64,000 nt of DNA from the NCBI RefSeq assembly GCF_028372415.1, contig NC_092875.1, positions 357,236,233 to 357,300,232 on the forward strand, read 5' to 3'. Origin of the DNA: Notamacropus eugenii. Lineage: Eukaryota; Chordata; Mammalia; Diprotodontia; Macropodidae. Every line of letters begins with the position of its first letter. Within the stretch, counting starts at the first letter, position 1. Under the pieces are notes generated by a model that was given only the letters and a program-made list of their open reading frames with translations, was not told where the DNA came from and made no database searches. Made by a program: the position numbers and the translations under genes. Positions 48,849-60,460 of the stretch are shown here, piece after piece.

Positions 48849-51612
48849 AAGATGGCGTAGTAGAAAGACGCACATACACATAGCTCCGAACCCACAACCC
48901 ATAGAACAACTACAAAGAAGTAACTCACGGCGAATTCTGCACCCAGAGGCCACAGAACATTGGAGCGAGGGAGATTTCTGTTCCGGAGAGACCTGCAAAC
49001 CTCTCGTAAAAGGTCCTTCGTGCTGCGGACTGGGCGCTGAGTACAGCCCTGCCGTGGCCGCGGCACCGAGAGGAACAGATCCGAGCGGGCTTCAGGGACG
49101 GGATCTCCAGTGGCCGCACAAGTACCTCCACCCACAGGTGACGGGGGTCGGTGAGAGAGTCCCTTTGGCGGGTCGAGGGGGGAGTGGGGTGCCCCCATGG
49201 CTCGGGCCCCCTCGGGAGACAGAAGCTGAGGGGCAGCGGCAGACCAGGGCTCCCCAAGCAGGCAGGAGCCTGGATCCATTGTTGAAGGTCTGTGCATAAA
49301 CCCCCTGAGGGAACTGAGCCTGAGAGGCAGCCCTGCCCTCACCTGAGCATCTGAATTTAATCTCACACTGAATAGCAGCCCTGCCCCCGCCCAAAGCCCT
49401 GAGGCTGGAAGCAGCATTTGAATCTCAGACCCCAAACACTGGCTGGGAGGATCAGGAGGTGAGGGGGGTGTGAGGAAAATATTCAGAGGTCAAGTCACTG
49501 GCTGGGAAAATGCCCAGAAAAGGGAAAAGAAATAAGACTATAGAAGGTTACTTTCTTGGTGAACAGGCATTTCCTCCCTTCCTTTCTGATGAGGAAGAAC
49601 AATGCTTACCATCAGGCAAAGACACAGAAATCAAGGCTTCTGTGTCTCAGCCCACTCAATGGGCTCAGGCCATGGAAGAGCTCAAAAAGAATTTTGAAAA
49701 TCAAGTTAGAGAGGTGGAGGAAAAGCTGGGAAGAGAAATGAGAGACATGAAGTCAAAGCATGAACAGCAAATCAGCTCCCTGCTAAAGGAGACCCAAAAA
49801 AATGTTGAAGAAAATAACACCTTGAAAACTAGCCTAACTCAATTGGCAAAAGAGGTTCAAAAAGCCAATGAGGAGAAGAATGCTTTCAAAAGCAGAATTA
49901 GCCAAATGGAAAAGGAGATTCAAAAGCTCACTGAAGAAAATAGTTCTTTCAAAATTAGAATGGCACAGATGGAGGCTAAGGACTGTATGAGAAAGCAAGA
50001 AATCACAGAATAAAGCCAGAGGAATGGAAAAATGGAAGATAATGTGAAATATCTCATTGGAAAAACAATTAACCTTGAAAATAGATCCAGGAGAGACAAT
50101 TTAAAAATTATGGGACTACCTGAAAGCCATGATCAAAAGAAGAGCCTAGACATCATCTTTCATGAAATTATCAATGAAAACTGCCCTGAGATTCTAGAAC
50201 CAGAGGGCAAAATAAATATTCAAGGAATCCACAGAACACCGTATGAAAGAGATCCAAAAAGAGAAACTCCTAGGAACATTGTGGCCAAATTCCAGAACTC
50301 CCAGGTGAAAGAGAAAATATTGCAAGCAGCTAGAAAGAAACAATTCAAGTATTGTGGAAATACAATCAGGATAACACAAGATCTAGCAGCTTCTACATTA
50401 AGGGATCGAAGGGCATGGAATAGGATATTCCAGAAGTCAAAGGAACTAGGACTAAAACCAAGAATCACCTACCCAGCAAAACTGAGTATAATACTTCAGG
50501 GGAAAAATTGGTCTTTCAATGAAATAGAGGATTTTCAAGCATTCTTGATGAAAAGACCAGAGCTGAAAAGAAAATTTGACTTCCAAACACAAGAATGAAG
50601 AGAACCATGAAAAGGTGAACAGCAAAGAGAAGTCATAAGGGACTTACTAAAGTTGAACTGTTTACATTCCTACATGGAAAGACAATATTTGTAACTCTTG
50701 AAACATTTCAGTATCTGGGTACTGGGTGGGATTACACACACACACATGCACACACGCACACACACATAGAGATAGAGTGCACAGAGTGAATTGAAGAGGA
50801 TGGGATCATATCTTAAAAAAAATGAAATCAAGCAGTGAGAGAGAAAGATATTGGGAGGAGAAAGGGAGAATTGAATGGGGCAAATTATCTCTCATAAAAG
50901 AGGCAAGCAAAAGACTCATTAGTGGAGGGATAAAGAGGGGAGGTGAGAGAAAAACATGAAGTCTACTCTCATCACATTCCACTAAAGGAAAGAATAAAAT
51001 GCACACTCATTTTGGTATGAAAACCTATCTTACAACACAGGAAAGTGGAGGATAAGGGGATAAGCAGAGTGGGGGGGGGATGATAGAGGGGAGGGCATGG
51101 GGAGGAGAGTGCAATTTGAGGTCAACACTCGTGGGGAGGGATAGGATCAAAAGAGAATAGAAGTAATGGGGGACAGGATAGGATGGAGGGAAATATAGTT
51201 AGTCCTATACAACACAATTATTATGGAAGTCATTTGCAAAACTACACAGATTTGGCCTATATTGAATTGCTTGCCTTCCAAAGGGAAGGGGTGGAGAGGG
51301 AGGGAGCTAAAGAAGTGGGAACTCAAAGTGTTAGGATCAACTGTAATGTTCTTACCACTAGGAAATAAGAAATACAGGTGAAGGGGTATAGAAAGCTATC
51401 TGGCCCTACAGGACAAAAGAGAAGACAGAGACAAGGGCAGAGAGGGATGATAGAAGAGAGAGCAGATTGGTCATAGGGGCAATTAGAATGCTTGGCGTTT
51501 GGGGGGGGAGGGGAGAAAAGGGGAGAAAATTTGTAACCCAAAATTTTGTGAAAATGAATGTTAAAAGCTAAATAAAAAAAAAAAATGTCAAAAAAAAAAA
51601 AAAAAAAAAAAA
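48849..51612 (+). mobile_element. HAL1 subfamily A, copy 5, youngest
   Basis: A perfect 16-base duplication, GAAAATGTTCATTAGA, lies at 48833-48848 and 51613-51628. The copy starts at AAGATGG and has a CpG-rich 5' region (48849-49509), ORF1 (49510-50598) and a purine-rich 3' region with CA repeats at about 50735-50767. It ends in a poly-A tail of about 20 bases after an A-rich linker. ORF2 is absent. The perfect duplication, long A tail, retained CpGs and nearly open ORF1 mark it as a recent insertion. Confidence 0.95.
49510..50598 (+). pseudogene. HAL1 ORF1, near intact (one internal stop)
   Basis: The ATG at 49510 gives MPRKGKRNKTIEGYFLGEQ, then a coiled coil from about residue 50 to 160 (MEELKKNFENQVREVEEKLG; SRISQMEKEIQKLTEENSSF). 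The RRM follows from about residue 185 (LIGKTINLENRSRRDNLKIM), then the C-terminal domain (VKEKILQAARKKQFKYCGNT; KSKELGLKPRITYPAKLS). One TAA at 50011-50013 interrupts an otherwise continuous frame; Met at 50032 lies in the same frame. The terminal stop, 50596-50598, appears to be a TCA-to-TGA change: sister copies read on for four residues (SREA). The ancestral protein would be about 366 residues. Confidence 0.95.
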
Positions 51613-51628
51613 GAAAATGTTCATTAGA

Positions 51629-53439
51629 CTGGTGCATGGCTCCTATTAATTTACAATTTGTTTATGTCATTTTATCTTTAATCTCACACAATATATTCTG
51701 ACAGAATTTTTATTATATCACCATTTTTACAGATTTAGTCAAATATTAAAATATATGTTAATTTAATTTGAGTGATCTTTTCTCTTTACTTAGAGGATTT
51801 CTCTTTTCATCTATTGCAACAGATGTTGACATATAAAGTATAATTATCTTTAAAATAGTTTTTCACTTGTTACCATCATGAATACTTCAAAGTAAGATAA
51901 ATTTGGGTTCCATGAAATTGTGCTTGTCTTTGCCTTTTGATGTATAAAAAATGAAATGCCGTAAGTTATTTCTTCTCCCATAAGACTCTAAGAAATTTCT
52001 GTCAATTTAGCTTAAAATTTTGTACATTTTCTTAGCATTTTAAGTGCCATATAGTTTCACTAATTTTTTTATTCATGTTTTAATTCTGATTTCATTGTGA
52101 GAATGTCAATATTGAGATGATTGAGTTGTTCCAAGAAGATGCAGACTTTGCCATCTCCAGTGCCAAGAGTTAAGTTAAATTTATAGACTGTCTAAAGCAT
52201 CTTTTATTCATTGCACATTCTGTCTCTTTTCCAGAATTATACAATCACTGAAAAAAAGCAGAATGGGCTCACAAAAGACTGAGAACCATTTTGTACTTGC
52301 CTTTGTTTTTTGACTTGCCATAAAAAGTACACACACGCACACACACACACACTCATGTGTGTACACATCTATATATGTATGTACATGTGCATATATAAAT
52401 GTATACATGTATGTATATGTGTGATATATTATGTTATATATAAATACATGTAAATTATGTATAAATCATATATGAAAGAATGATCAATATAGCCAGACAT
52501 AATACTTTTCAATGACTCTCTCATGTTTGATTTCAAGCTAGCTATGAAACCATAAAAAATGTACATGCCATTTTCTCAGAGTATTTTTTTTGTATAAGTG
52601 GATGATGGATTCTCTATAGATAGTGAAGTTTCTCAGATAAACCTGTATATACACAACAAGATATTGATACCATCAAGCCTAGGAAAATTTTAGGCCTTCA
52701 TAAATGAAATCTATGATGGTTCAAAGTAGATATGACTAGCAATACTTAGGGCAAACAAAATGGATGAAAATATCATTATCAGAATATGATTTGAAGCTGG
52801 ATGGCTGTCATACTTATTCATTATATCCATTTCCATAAGTAGGACAGGCACTCTAGATAATGGCATCTATCGCATAACTTCTCAGGGAAGAATTTTTATG
52901 GGAGGTCAAAAGAATCAGAATAAACAGCTGTGAAGGAGTTGAATTCAGCACTGATGGAGGGGATATAAAGGTCAATAAGAACAAATTATTGATGAGTGGA
53001 AGGAAAGATTGTGAGGATCAAGGAATTATTACATAGTGTCATTGTACGTATGATTTGCCCTTCCATACTAAATTATACTGCTTTACACAGGTGTCCATGA
53101 AATAATATCTCAAGCCTTTTTTTGTACCTGCCATGTCTTGAAGTCCCTTGGCATAATCTTTAAGAGACCAAGATCACTTATACTTCATAATGAGTCAAGC
53201 AAGTGAGACTTTGGAGGATCTATACAGTTAATTTTCTGGAATATGTGATCATATGTGTGTGTATACATACACATGCACATGCATACATATGTGTATACGC
53301 ACATAAACTTATGCATATATACATACATACATGTATACATACATACATATATGTATACATATATACATGCCTATATACATATATAGTCTGAGTGTGAGTA
53401 TAGATGTATACTTGCATATTTCATGTGTGCTTGAATTCA
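51629..53439. other. Unique AT-rich DNA with microsatellites
   Basis: No gene seen. A CA tract at about 52328-52352 and alternating TA/CA/GT sequence at about 52353-52470 and 53245-53390 are the only structures. Open frames over them are composition artefacts. Confidence 0.55.
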
Positions 53440-53545
53440 TATTTCTCAAACAGTGATTTGGAGCATTTTTTGAATGATTATATAACTTGGATTTCTTCCC
53501 TTCAGAATTGCCTGTTCTTATCCTTTGTCTACTTCTCTGTGTTTT
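53440..53545 (-). mobile_element. Short L1 ORF2 3' fragment
   Basis: Plus-strand text cagtgatttggagcattttt and agaattgcctgttcttatcc matches 32843-32925 of the young L1, in the same (minus) sense. Confidence 0.7.
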
Positions 53546-53820
53546 TCCACTGGCTATTTTTTGAGTAAAACAGACTATGGAATGATACTAAGACATGTTG
53601 TTGAAAAGACATGAAGTGAACACACGGGTTTTGGCATGATAGTTGTTTCTTTTTTAATCACTTTCTCCAAGTGTTCAAGTAAAGCAAAACTTTTTTTTTT
53701 TACTTCTTATATAATTTGATTCTTCTTTTTCTCTTACTTTTTCTTTGTATTTTCTTTTCACACAAATTAATGTTTCCTGAGCTTTGTCATTGTGGTTATC
53801 ATGATCAATAGTTATCCAGT

Positions 53821-54405
53821 TGTCAGAAGAGGTATAATGGCAATTACAGAGTTAAAGATCTTCCCCACCCATTGATGGGCCTGCACATTAAAGGAAGTTT
53901 GATTAGGGGAGACCCATACCTTTTGTCAATTTCTAATACACTGGTTCTCAAAGGTTGTGATGCCCTCTGGCTCTGAAAAGTGTACAAATACTTTGAGGAG
54001 AGATTTTACTTTGGGACTTAGTTTTTGGAAGAAGGTTTTTGTTCCAGATGAGACTCTGGGAAACCACTAAGGAGACCCCTGACTTTGAAAACTCAGATGT
54101 TGGTGCTTCTTTCTCTGGTAACTATGTATGTATATAATGGTCAGACAGTTGGATCTGTCTGTTGATCTGTGATGTGTGTTGCTTATTGTCAGAGAGTTGA
54201 AAGCCCTGTTTGTTGATGTTTGTTTCTCTGTTTGTATTTTCTCTGAAGTTCAGGGTGCTGACTTTTTCTCCTGAACTAAGAAAATGATATTTGTGCTTGA
54301 TTAAAATATATTATTGACCCCTGAAAGTTGTTTCCTTTTAGAAAAACAGATCTAAGCACCTGTACAGCTCTCTCTTCTGTGTATATTGAGGTCCTTGCTG
54401 GTACA
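53821..54405 (+). mobile_element. LTR-like fossil repeat, copy 2 (probable solo LTR)
   Basis: Homologous to 39044-39678 (see that entry). It begins TGTCA and ends GGTACA. It carries a segment near 54200-54300 that copy 1 has lost. No internal retroviral region is attached. Family unknown, and it is old. Confidence 0.5.
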
Positions 54406-55121
54406 AGAGCAGAAGCAAATTACATTCAAAATGTAAGGAATCCATTTTTTCTAATTTCCTAACTCCTATCCTCTGCAGTCAGAGGGTCAAAGTCTATAAT
54501 GATCTTCTGACCACAATACAAAATAAAACTGATATATTTTTAAGTTCTTGACATTAGTGAGATCATTGAAACATTCATCTTCACATATATAACATTAATG
54601 ACTCAATACAAGTCCTTTAACTCTGGAGATGCCTCTCTACACTCTGATTAACCTGGGATAGTCATTTCCCGACTGAAGATGATTCTATTTCAATGCAATT
54701 ATTCTTTGTCATATATTCACTTACATTAATAGCAATACTACTTACAACCTAGAGATATTTTTAGTACATCAGATAAAAATATGAATATAATTTAAAATGA
54801 CATCAAATGCCAAAGTTTGAAAATCAATGCATTAAAAACTTTTATATACACATATATAATACACACATATGTGGTGTGTTTGTGTGTGTGTGTTTCTGAG
54901 AGTCAAGAAAGACAATGTGGAATGCTGGCATATGGGAAGAAGAAAAATTGTTCTGGAGGGAAGGAGTCAAGTAGCAAGTAGGTGTGCATGTTTCTGCCTC
55001 TGAGTCCTGTAAGCCAATGTGGACAAATGAGTCTACTGGTTTCCCTGCCCTCAGTAGTTCCTGGCAATTGATACTTAGCAGGTATAAACTCTGGTTCATC
55101 CTTTATCGAATATTAGTTTTG
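54406..55121. other. No gene seen
   Basis: AT-rich DNA with a short GT tract at about 54870-54893. Confidence 0.5.
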
Positions 55122-55578
55122 TGTGAGCAGGAGCTTGTAGGTAATTGAGAAAACTGAAACAAATCTATTTTGTCTATAATTCCTCTATTTTCTCTGACCT
55201 TATTTGTACAGCTTGTGACCTTTACTTCTGAAATAGTAAGAGCAGTCCTATCAGTTTAGACAGGGTTACAAGAAATAGTTAACCTGAGGAAGAGCCTTTC
55301 CTGTTACGAGCTTTGTGACAGGTCTTGTCTAATCACAGAATACATATACCCTCTTTCTACCAGCAAGCCCACAGCAGCAAACTAAACATTTCAGAGTTGC
55401 CACATACCCAAGTGACTTCCTGCTTAAATTGAAACGTATATAAGCTTAGCCTTTTTATTCCTTCAGGGAGTCTACCCATGTAGGTGTTGCTCCTTTGCTG
55501 GCAAAATTAACAAACCCTTTTTAGTTCACAAATTTCTGTTTTTAACTTGTTCTGGAACCAATATTTTTGCCCACAACA
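55122..55578 (+). mobile_element. Possible solo LTR fossil
   Basis: It begins TGTGAGCAGG and ends CCCACAACA. It contains a TATA-like element (cgtatataagc near 55436-55446) about 50 bases ahead of a gctcctttgctggcaaaatt segment, where LTRs of gammaretrovirus-like elements often carry their poly-A signal. No flanking duplication or internal region is evident, so this is a tentative call. Confidence 0.35.
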
Positions 55579-57559
55579 TCAGGACTTACTGTTCTCCTCT
55601 CTTCAATGACCATGTTGAATTTAGTCAAACATGTTTATCTTTAGATTAAGCCAAACTGAGATGGAGAACCAGCATGACTTCAGGAACTTTTCTGTGTGCC
55701 CCTCTATATACCATTCCACACATACATACACAAAAACCAAAAGCCAAAAAAAGTAACAAATAAAACACTTTGTCACCTACATACCAATTATTGCAATTAC
55801 TTTAATAAGAATCTATTAAATGCATCATGTAGCATTTTCTAACAGCCAGTGCCCATAATGTCCATAATGTACTAAGACTGATTTGCAATTATTACTTGAG
55901 GAATTTATCTCATTCTTTGATAGTCACACCTTGTCTTCTGCCTAGATATGAGTGAAAGTGTGGTAATTATAAACACATAGTATAATGCGTAATTTCATTT
56001 CCCTGTCCCTTCCACAACTGCTAACAAAATTCTTGGTTATGTCACTATAAATTTAAGGAGAATATTATAATGTTCTTTAATATTGTCTTTCTTACCAGTC
56101 TATTTCACTGTAGAAGTGAAGGGGGGACATACAGGACTAAGGACCATTAAAAAGAAATCTTTTTTTCATTACCCTTATTTTAATTTCACAACAGCCTGAT
56201 TATTAGAATTGTTAAAAAAAAATCTCCTAGGGGCAAGGACAAGGTGGAATTTCAGCTGTTAGTCTATGCCTTTGCATTCAATAGCCGAAACAATCTGATT
56301 ATTTATGCCTGATAACCTAAACCTTCCAAACCTTTTCAACTCATACTAAACATAAAATCAGAATTGAAATTACTCTCCCTTTTAGTCTAAGATCAATTGC
56401 CATAATCCCATCATGTTATTTTGTGGTCTCCCACTGTTATTATACTCTTAGATGCTAAAATTCAGCACATTTATTTTGAACCTTCTCCCTAAACAGTGCC
56501 TATTTGCTGTGAAGATATAAATGATGGTCTGTCTTTTTTGTCTGCCTAATATGCTCCCATTTGCGTAGATCTCTTTGACTTTACACTTGCCTCACTCTCT
56601 AGACTTTTACTTTATAAGCAACATCCCATCTAGGCCAGTCTCCCGAGTCAAAGATTCTTGTCCTAGCTCATCCTCAATATGAATCTGACTCCTTTTGTCC
56701 TATCAACTTACTCGTTACGTCCTGTTCTGATCTGTTCTCACCCAAATAAATGACAATATTTTCTCTCTTTACAATGCAAAGAACTCATTTCATTGTTTAT
56801 CATAATTTACTCAGTGTCCTAGCTCTGAGTACCTTTACATATATGTTTTTCTCATGAAACATTTTTCTACTTTCTGTCAAATCTTGGAATTTCTATTAAA
56901 ATTTAGTTTTCTCATAAGTTCTGCAAAAATGATCCACTAAATGTTTCATAAATGTTCTTCTAGCTCTTTGAATATTTGACATATTCCAATGCAATGCTTG
57001 GGTTGTTCATCAGTTCCTCCATTTCTTCATATTTTTTTCAAACATTCTACTTTCTGCTTTGCCTGAAACCTGGCAACTCTGTGTAATGCATTCATTGCAA
57101 CTCTCTCCCCTGGCTGTCATTTGCTTTGTCTTATGTGACTGGTCTGTGTCCTTTTGTTGTCAAACACATCTAAAATGGTGTGTTTTTGGGACTTCTTGAG
57201 CAAATATCAATGATGGCAATGTTCCTGTTTATATATACCCACTGCTAGTCTTCCTATTGCTGCTAGGGTAAAAAAATGATAAATGTTGACATTTTACTCT
57301 CTGACTACAACAACCTAATATTTGTCTACCTCTTGTGTTCTATCACTCATATTTCATCCACTTCACCTTAGTCAGGTACTTTGGTCTCTTGGTCCATTTC
57401 CATTCGCCCAGTCCGTCTTCCTCACTTTGGTGTTGCTTGCCTCTGTCATTAGCCTTAAGCCAATGTTTGTCAAATTGTTGCCTAATCAAAAATGAATTCA
57501 CTTCATTTAAATTTGTTTTAGTTCAATTTATTCAATTCAATTCATAAGAGAGCAGGCAT
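55579..57559. other. Unique AT-rich DNA, no gene seen
   Basis: No recognisable gene, RNA gene or clear repeat. Confidence 0.5.
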
Positions 57560-57780
57560 TGGAAATAGATAAAAATGGAATAATCACCCCCTCTTAAGGA
57601 ATGTACAAGTATCAATAAATTCTACTGGGGAAAAAGTATGTAAACATAAGTATGACGTAATATAAAATATTTTCCTAGGATAATCAAGGAAGGCCTCTTG
57701 AAGGAGATAGTACCTAAGGTGTTCTTTGAATTAATTCAGGTATTCTCAGAGACTATTTAGAAGAAGAAGACTAATCCAGT
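57560..57780 (+). repeat. Old interspersed repeat fragment
   Basis: gataatcaaggaaggcctct and tgaaggagatagtacctaag match the style of the repeat at 19020 and 61740. Diverged and unnamed. Confidence 0.4.
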
Positions 57781-58915
57781 CATGGGTGCTATTTGTTTAA
57801 ATACAAAAATTCAGAAGGAGATGGTATGTCATGGGTTCTAGTTCTTCCTCCTGCACTTGCTAGTTATGTGATCATATGTAAATCATATGCTCTCAATGAT
57901 TCCACACTTTTCTGATTCTGTTTTACCTCTTTAATAGCTACTTCTGACTACTTTCCTAGAATCCTTCTTCCTCCCCACTTATTGTTTTTCTCAGAGGTTT
58001 TCCTTTGAATCTACCAACTTTTCCTCAATAATACAATAATTCAGATCAATAAATCTTTGGTTATACAAAGATAAAACCACAATAGCCCATGAAGCTCATC
58101 TTCTATCAGAAACGTTCAACCTGTATACAAGTAAGTACAAATCATTTCAGAAGGAGATATCACCAACATTTAGAAGATCTAGGCTTCATATAGGAAATGA
58201 TACTTGAGATAACCCTGAGTATACCAGCATGCTTCAAGCCACCCAGTTTCTCATCCTCAGGCTCATTGTTGTCTTTCCTCTCTCCATCATCATATTGAGT
58301 TATCAAAATTAATTCTAAATAAACACACATATGGTTTTACATATACATATGTATATATATACATAATACACACACATGCATATATATGTAATACATACAC
58401 ATACATATATATGTATATATATGAATACATATATATTTAGAGAAATAGAAATATCTAGCTCTATCTATCTAATCTATGTAGCTGATCATGATACTTGACA
58501 TTTGCCCTTTTTTTCCACTCATGAAGAAACAACCTCTCAGTTCCCACCCAGAACTATTGAAATGCTTTTCTAATTAGTCTCCTTGTTTCCAATGTCTCTC
58601 TAATTCTGCCCTGTACTCAACACAGCTGCTTGATTAACAATTCTAAAATTAAGATATTACCATGCCATTTCCTTTCTCAAAAATCGTCATTGGCTTTCTG
58701 AAGATAGAGGATATTTAATTTTAATTTTTGTATCCTCAACACCTCACATAACACCTTACAAAATGTCCATTGAATTGAATAGAATAAAATTCTTCCATAT
58801 TGCATATAAATATGTTTAAGGCTTCCAAATTTTAGAAACAAACAAAAACATTTTCTAGGCATTAAAATCTGATTTTAGCACCTCCATTTAATCAAAACGG
58901 TTTTCTTAAAGTTTG
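57781..58915. other. Unique DNA with TA/CA microsatellite
   Basis: No gene. Alternating TA/CA sequence at about 58330-58435. Confidence 0.5.
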
Positions 58916-58928
58916 CCAGTGATTTCTT

Positions 58929-59956
58929 CTTTTTTTTCATGAGACAAGTTTAATAGAGCTACAAAACATCAGGTGGGCTTGAACCCAAATGGAGTGACTA
59001 TGGTACAAACATTAACACAGCACTTGGTCATTAAGAGAAAGAGAGCTGGCGGGCTCATCTGGCTGACTGCTGCCCCAAGGAAAGGAGAAATGATCTGAAT
59101 GAATCAGGCCCCAGAGGGAGAGGGCATGCCAGCTACCTCACACTGTCTGGGCTCCCACTACAAATGCCTTCCAGTTGAAAGCTTGGGGAAGATCAAGCAA
59201 GCTGGTCCTGCAGACAGTAGCTAGTGAGTCTGCAGACTTCATGGGCGGGGACATCCATGGCTGCAAAGAGTAGTTCACTCCTGCTTGGAGAAGTACTCCT
59301 TACTCCCTTGAACATCAGGTTTTATGGTGTCACTCCCACGTTTCCAGCCAGCAGGGCACACTTCGCTATGCTTGTCTTTGAACTGGAAGGTCTGGACAAG
59401 CCGAAGAGTTTCATCTACAGAGCGGCCCACAGGAAGGTCATTGATGGTGATCTGGTGAAGGATCCCCTTGTCATCAATGATGAAGAGACCCCTGAACGAA
59501 ATTCTCTCATCCTCCTTTAAGATCCCATAATCTTGAACAATGGTACGTTTGGGGTCAGACTTCAGTGGGATATTCACGGCTCCCAGTCCACCATTATTCT
59601 TGACCATATTGACCCAGGCAAGGTGACAGAAGTGAGAATCCATGGAAGCACCAATCACTTGGCAGTTGAGTTTCTTAAATTCTTCAGCTCGATCACCGAA
59701 CGCAATAATCTCCATGGGGCACACAAAGGTGAAATCCAAGGGGTAGAAGAACAACACAACATATTTCCCTTTGTAATCAGAAAGGCTGATGTCTTTGAAC
59801 TGCTGATCTGGCATAACAGCTGTAGCTCTGAAATTGGGGGCTGGGTACCCAATCTTGGTATTGCCCGCAGACATGTTGACAGTATGACAGTAACAGCTAG
59901 GCTTTGCAGAAAAGGTCGAAGGACCACCGAAACCGTGAGGAGGAGGTGAAGAATGC
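58929..59956 (-). mobile_element. PRDX1: Retrocopy insertion of PRDX1 mRNA
   Basis: A perfect 13-base duplication, CCAGTGATTTCTT, lies at 58916-58928 and 59957-59969. The insert is intronless, with a 5'UTR of about 80 bases, the open frame 59874-59275, a 3'UTR of about 340 bases ending attaaacttgtctcatg on minus, and a short A tail (plus-strand T run 58930-58937). These are the hallmarks of L1-mediated mRNA retroposition. Confidence 0.95.
59275..59874 (-). CDS. PRDX1: Intact PRDX1-like open frame in a retrocopy (retrogene or young pseudogene)
   Basis: Peroxiredoxin 1 is a cytosolic 2-Cys thiol peroxidase reduced by thioredoxin. The ATG at 59874 gives an uninterrupted frame of 199 residues, the full family length ([20 protein letters not shown] ... 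SKEYFSKQE). The active site PLDFTFVCP retains Pro45, Thr49 and peroxidatic Cys52. The resolving Cys in EVCPAGW (about 173) and the Arg in [10 protein letters not shown] (about 128) are kept. Differences from the common mammalian sequence include CPMEI for CPTEI beside the active site, [13 protein letters not shown] for the NTPKKQGGLGPMN loop, and KRGSD for KPGSD. No promoter is visible beyond inherited 5'UTR. Expression is unknown. It could be a young pseudogene that has not yet acquired a stop. Confidence 0.7.
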   Translation of the reverse strand: MSAGNTKIGYPAPNFRATAVMPDQQFKDISLSDYKGKYVVLFFYPLDFTFVCPMEIIAFGDRAEEFKKLNCQVIGASMDSHFCHLAWVNMVKNNGGLGAVNIPLKSDPKRTIVQDYGILKEDERISFRGLFIIDDKGILHQITINDLPVGRSVDETLRLVQTFQFKDKHSEVCPAGWKRGSDTIKPDVQGSKEYFSKQE

Positions 59957-59969
59957 CCAGTGATTTCTT

Positions 59970-60319
59970 TATTATTAAACTCAATGGCCTTATGATGTTC
60001 TCATTTTGCTTGACTACTTTCTTCCCGGTCTGTTAAAATGTGACCAATAACTTAGTGATGATGATTTTTGCTTGCCACAATCAGTGCCTTCAAATTATCT
60101 TCTTGAAGAAAATCTTTATGGTACCCAAGTGCAAGCAGCCTTATGACCTAAACATCATGCATTTCTTAATTCCAAACAACATTTTCCAAGAAATTTTTGT
60201 TGTCCACTTTCTCATTAAAGTCACCAAGCATAAAACTATAGGTTGGACTTAATTTTAAAGATCTCATCAGATTCTTTAAAGAATTTCTCTATTTATGCTC
60301 TGCAGTAGGTATAAGGATA
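59970..60319. other. No gene seen
   Basis: AT-rich unique sequence. The 70-codon plus frame at 60040-60252 has no recognised similarity. Confidence 0.45.
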
Positions 60320-60460
60320 TGAATTCTCAAAACTTATATTTAAATTCTGATTCTGCCACTTTCTGTCTGGCTAACCATGAGGAAGTCAGGTAGTCTCTCT
60401 GTACCTCATCTGTAACGTGAGAGGGTTAAATAACCTTTGAGCCCCTAAGTTCAGGACACT
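60320..60460 (+). mobile_element. MIR-like SINE
   Basis: Text on plus: ttaaattctgattctgccac, gaagtcaggtagtctctctg, tacctcatctgtaacgtgag, then ttaaataacctttgagcccc. The order is correct and the copy is diverged. Confidence 0.65.

Noticed and set aside
48806-49435. 209-codon minus-strand open frame and neighbours
   Set aside because: Antisense to the GC-rich HAL1 5' region. Residue content is composition-driven and nothing is recognisable.
59224-59949. Plus-strand open frames of 98 and 138 codons over the PRDX1 copy
   Set aside because: They are antisense shadows of the conserved PRDX1 reading frame.
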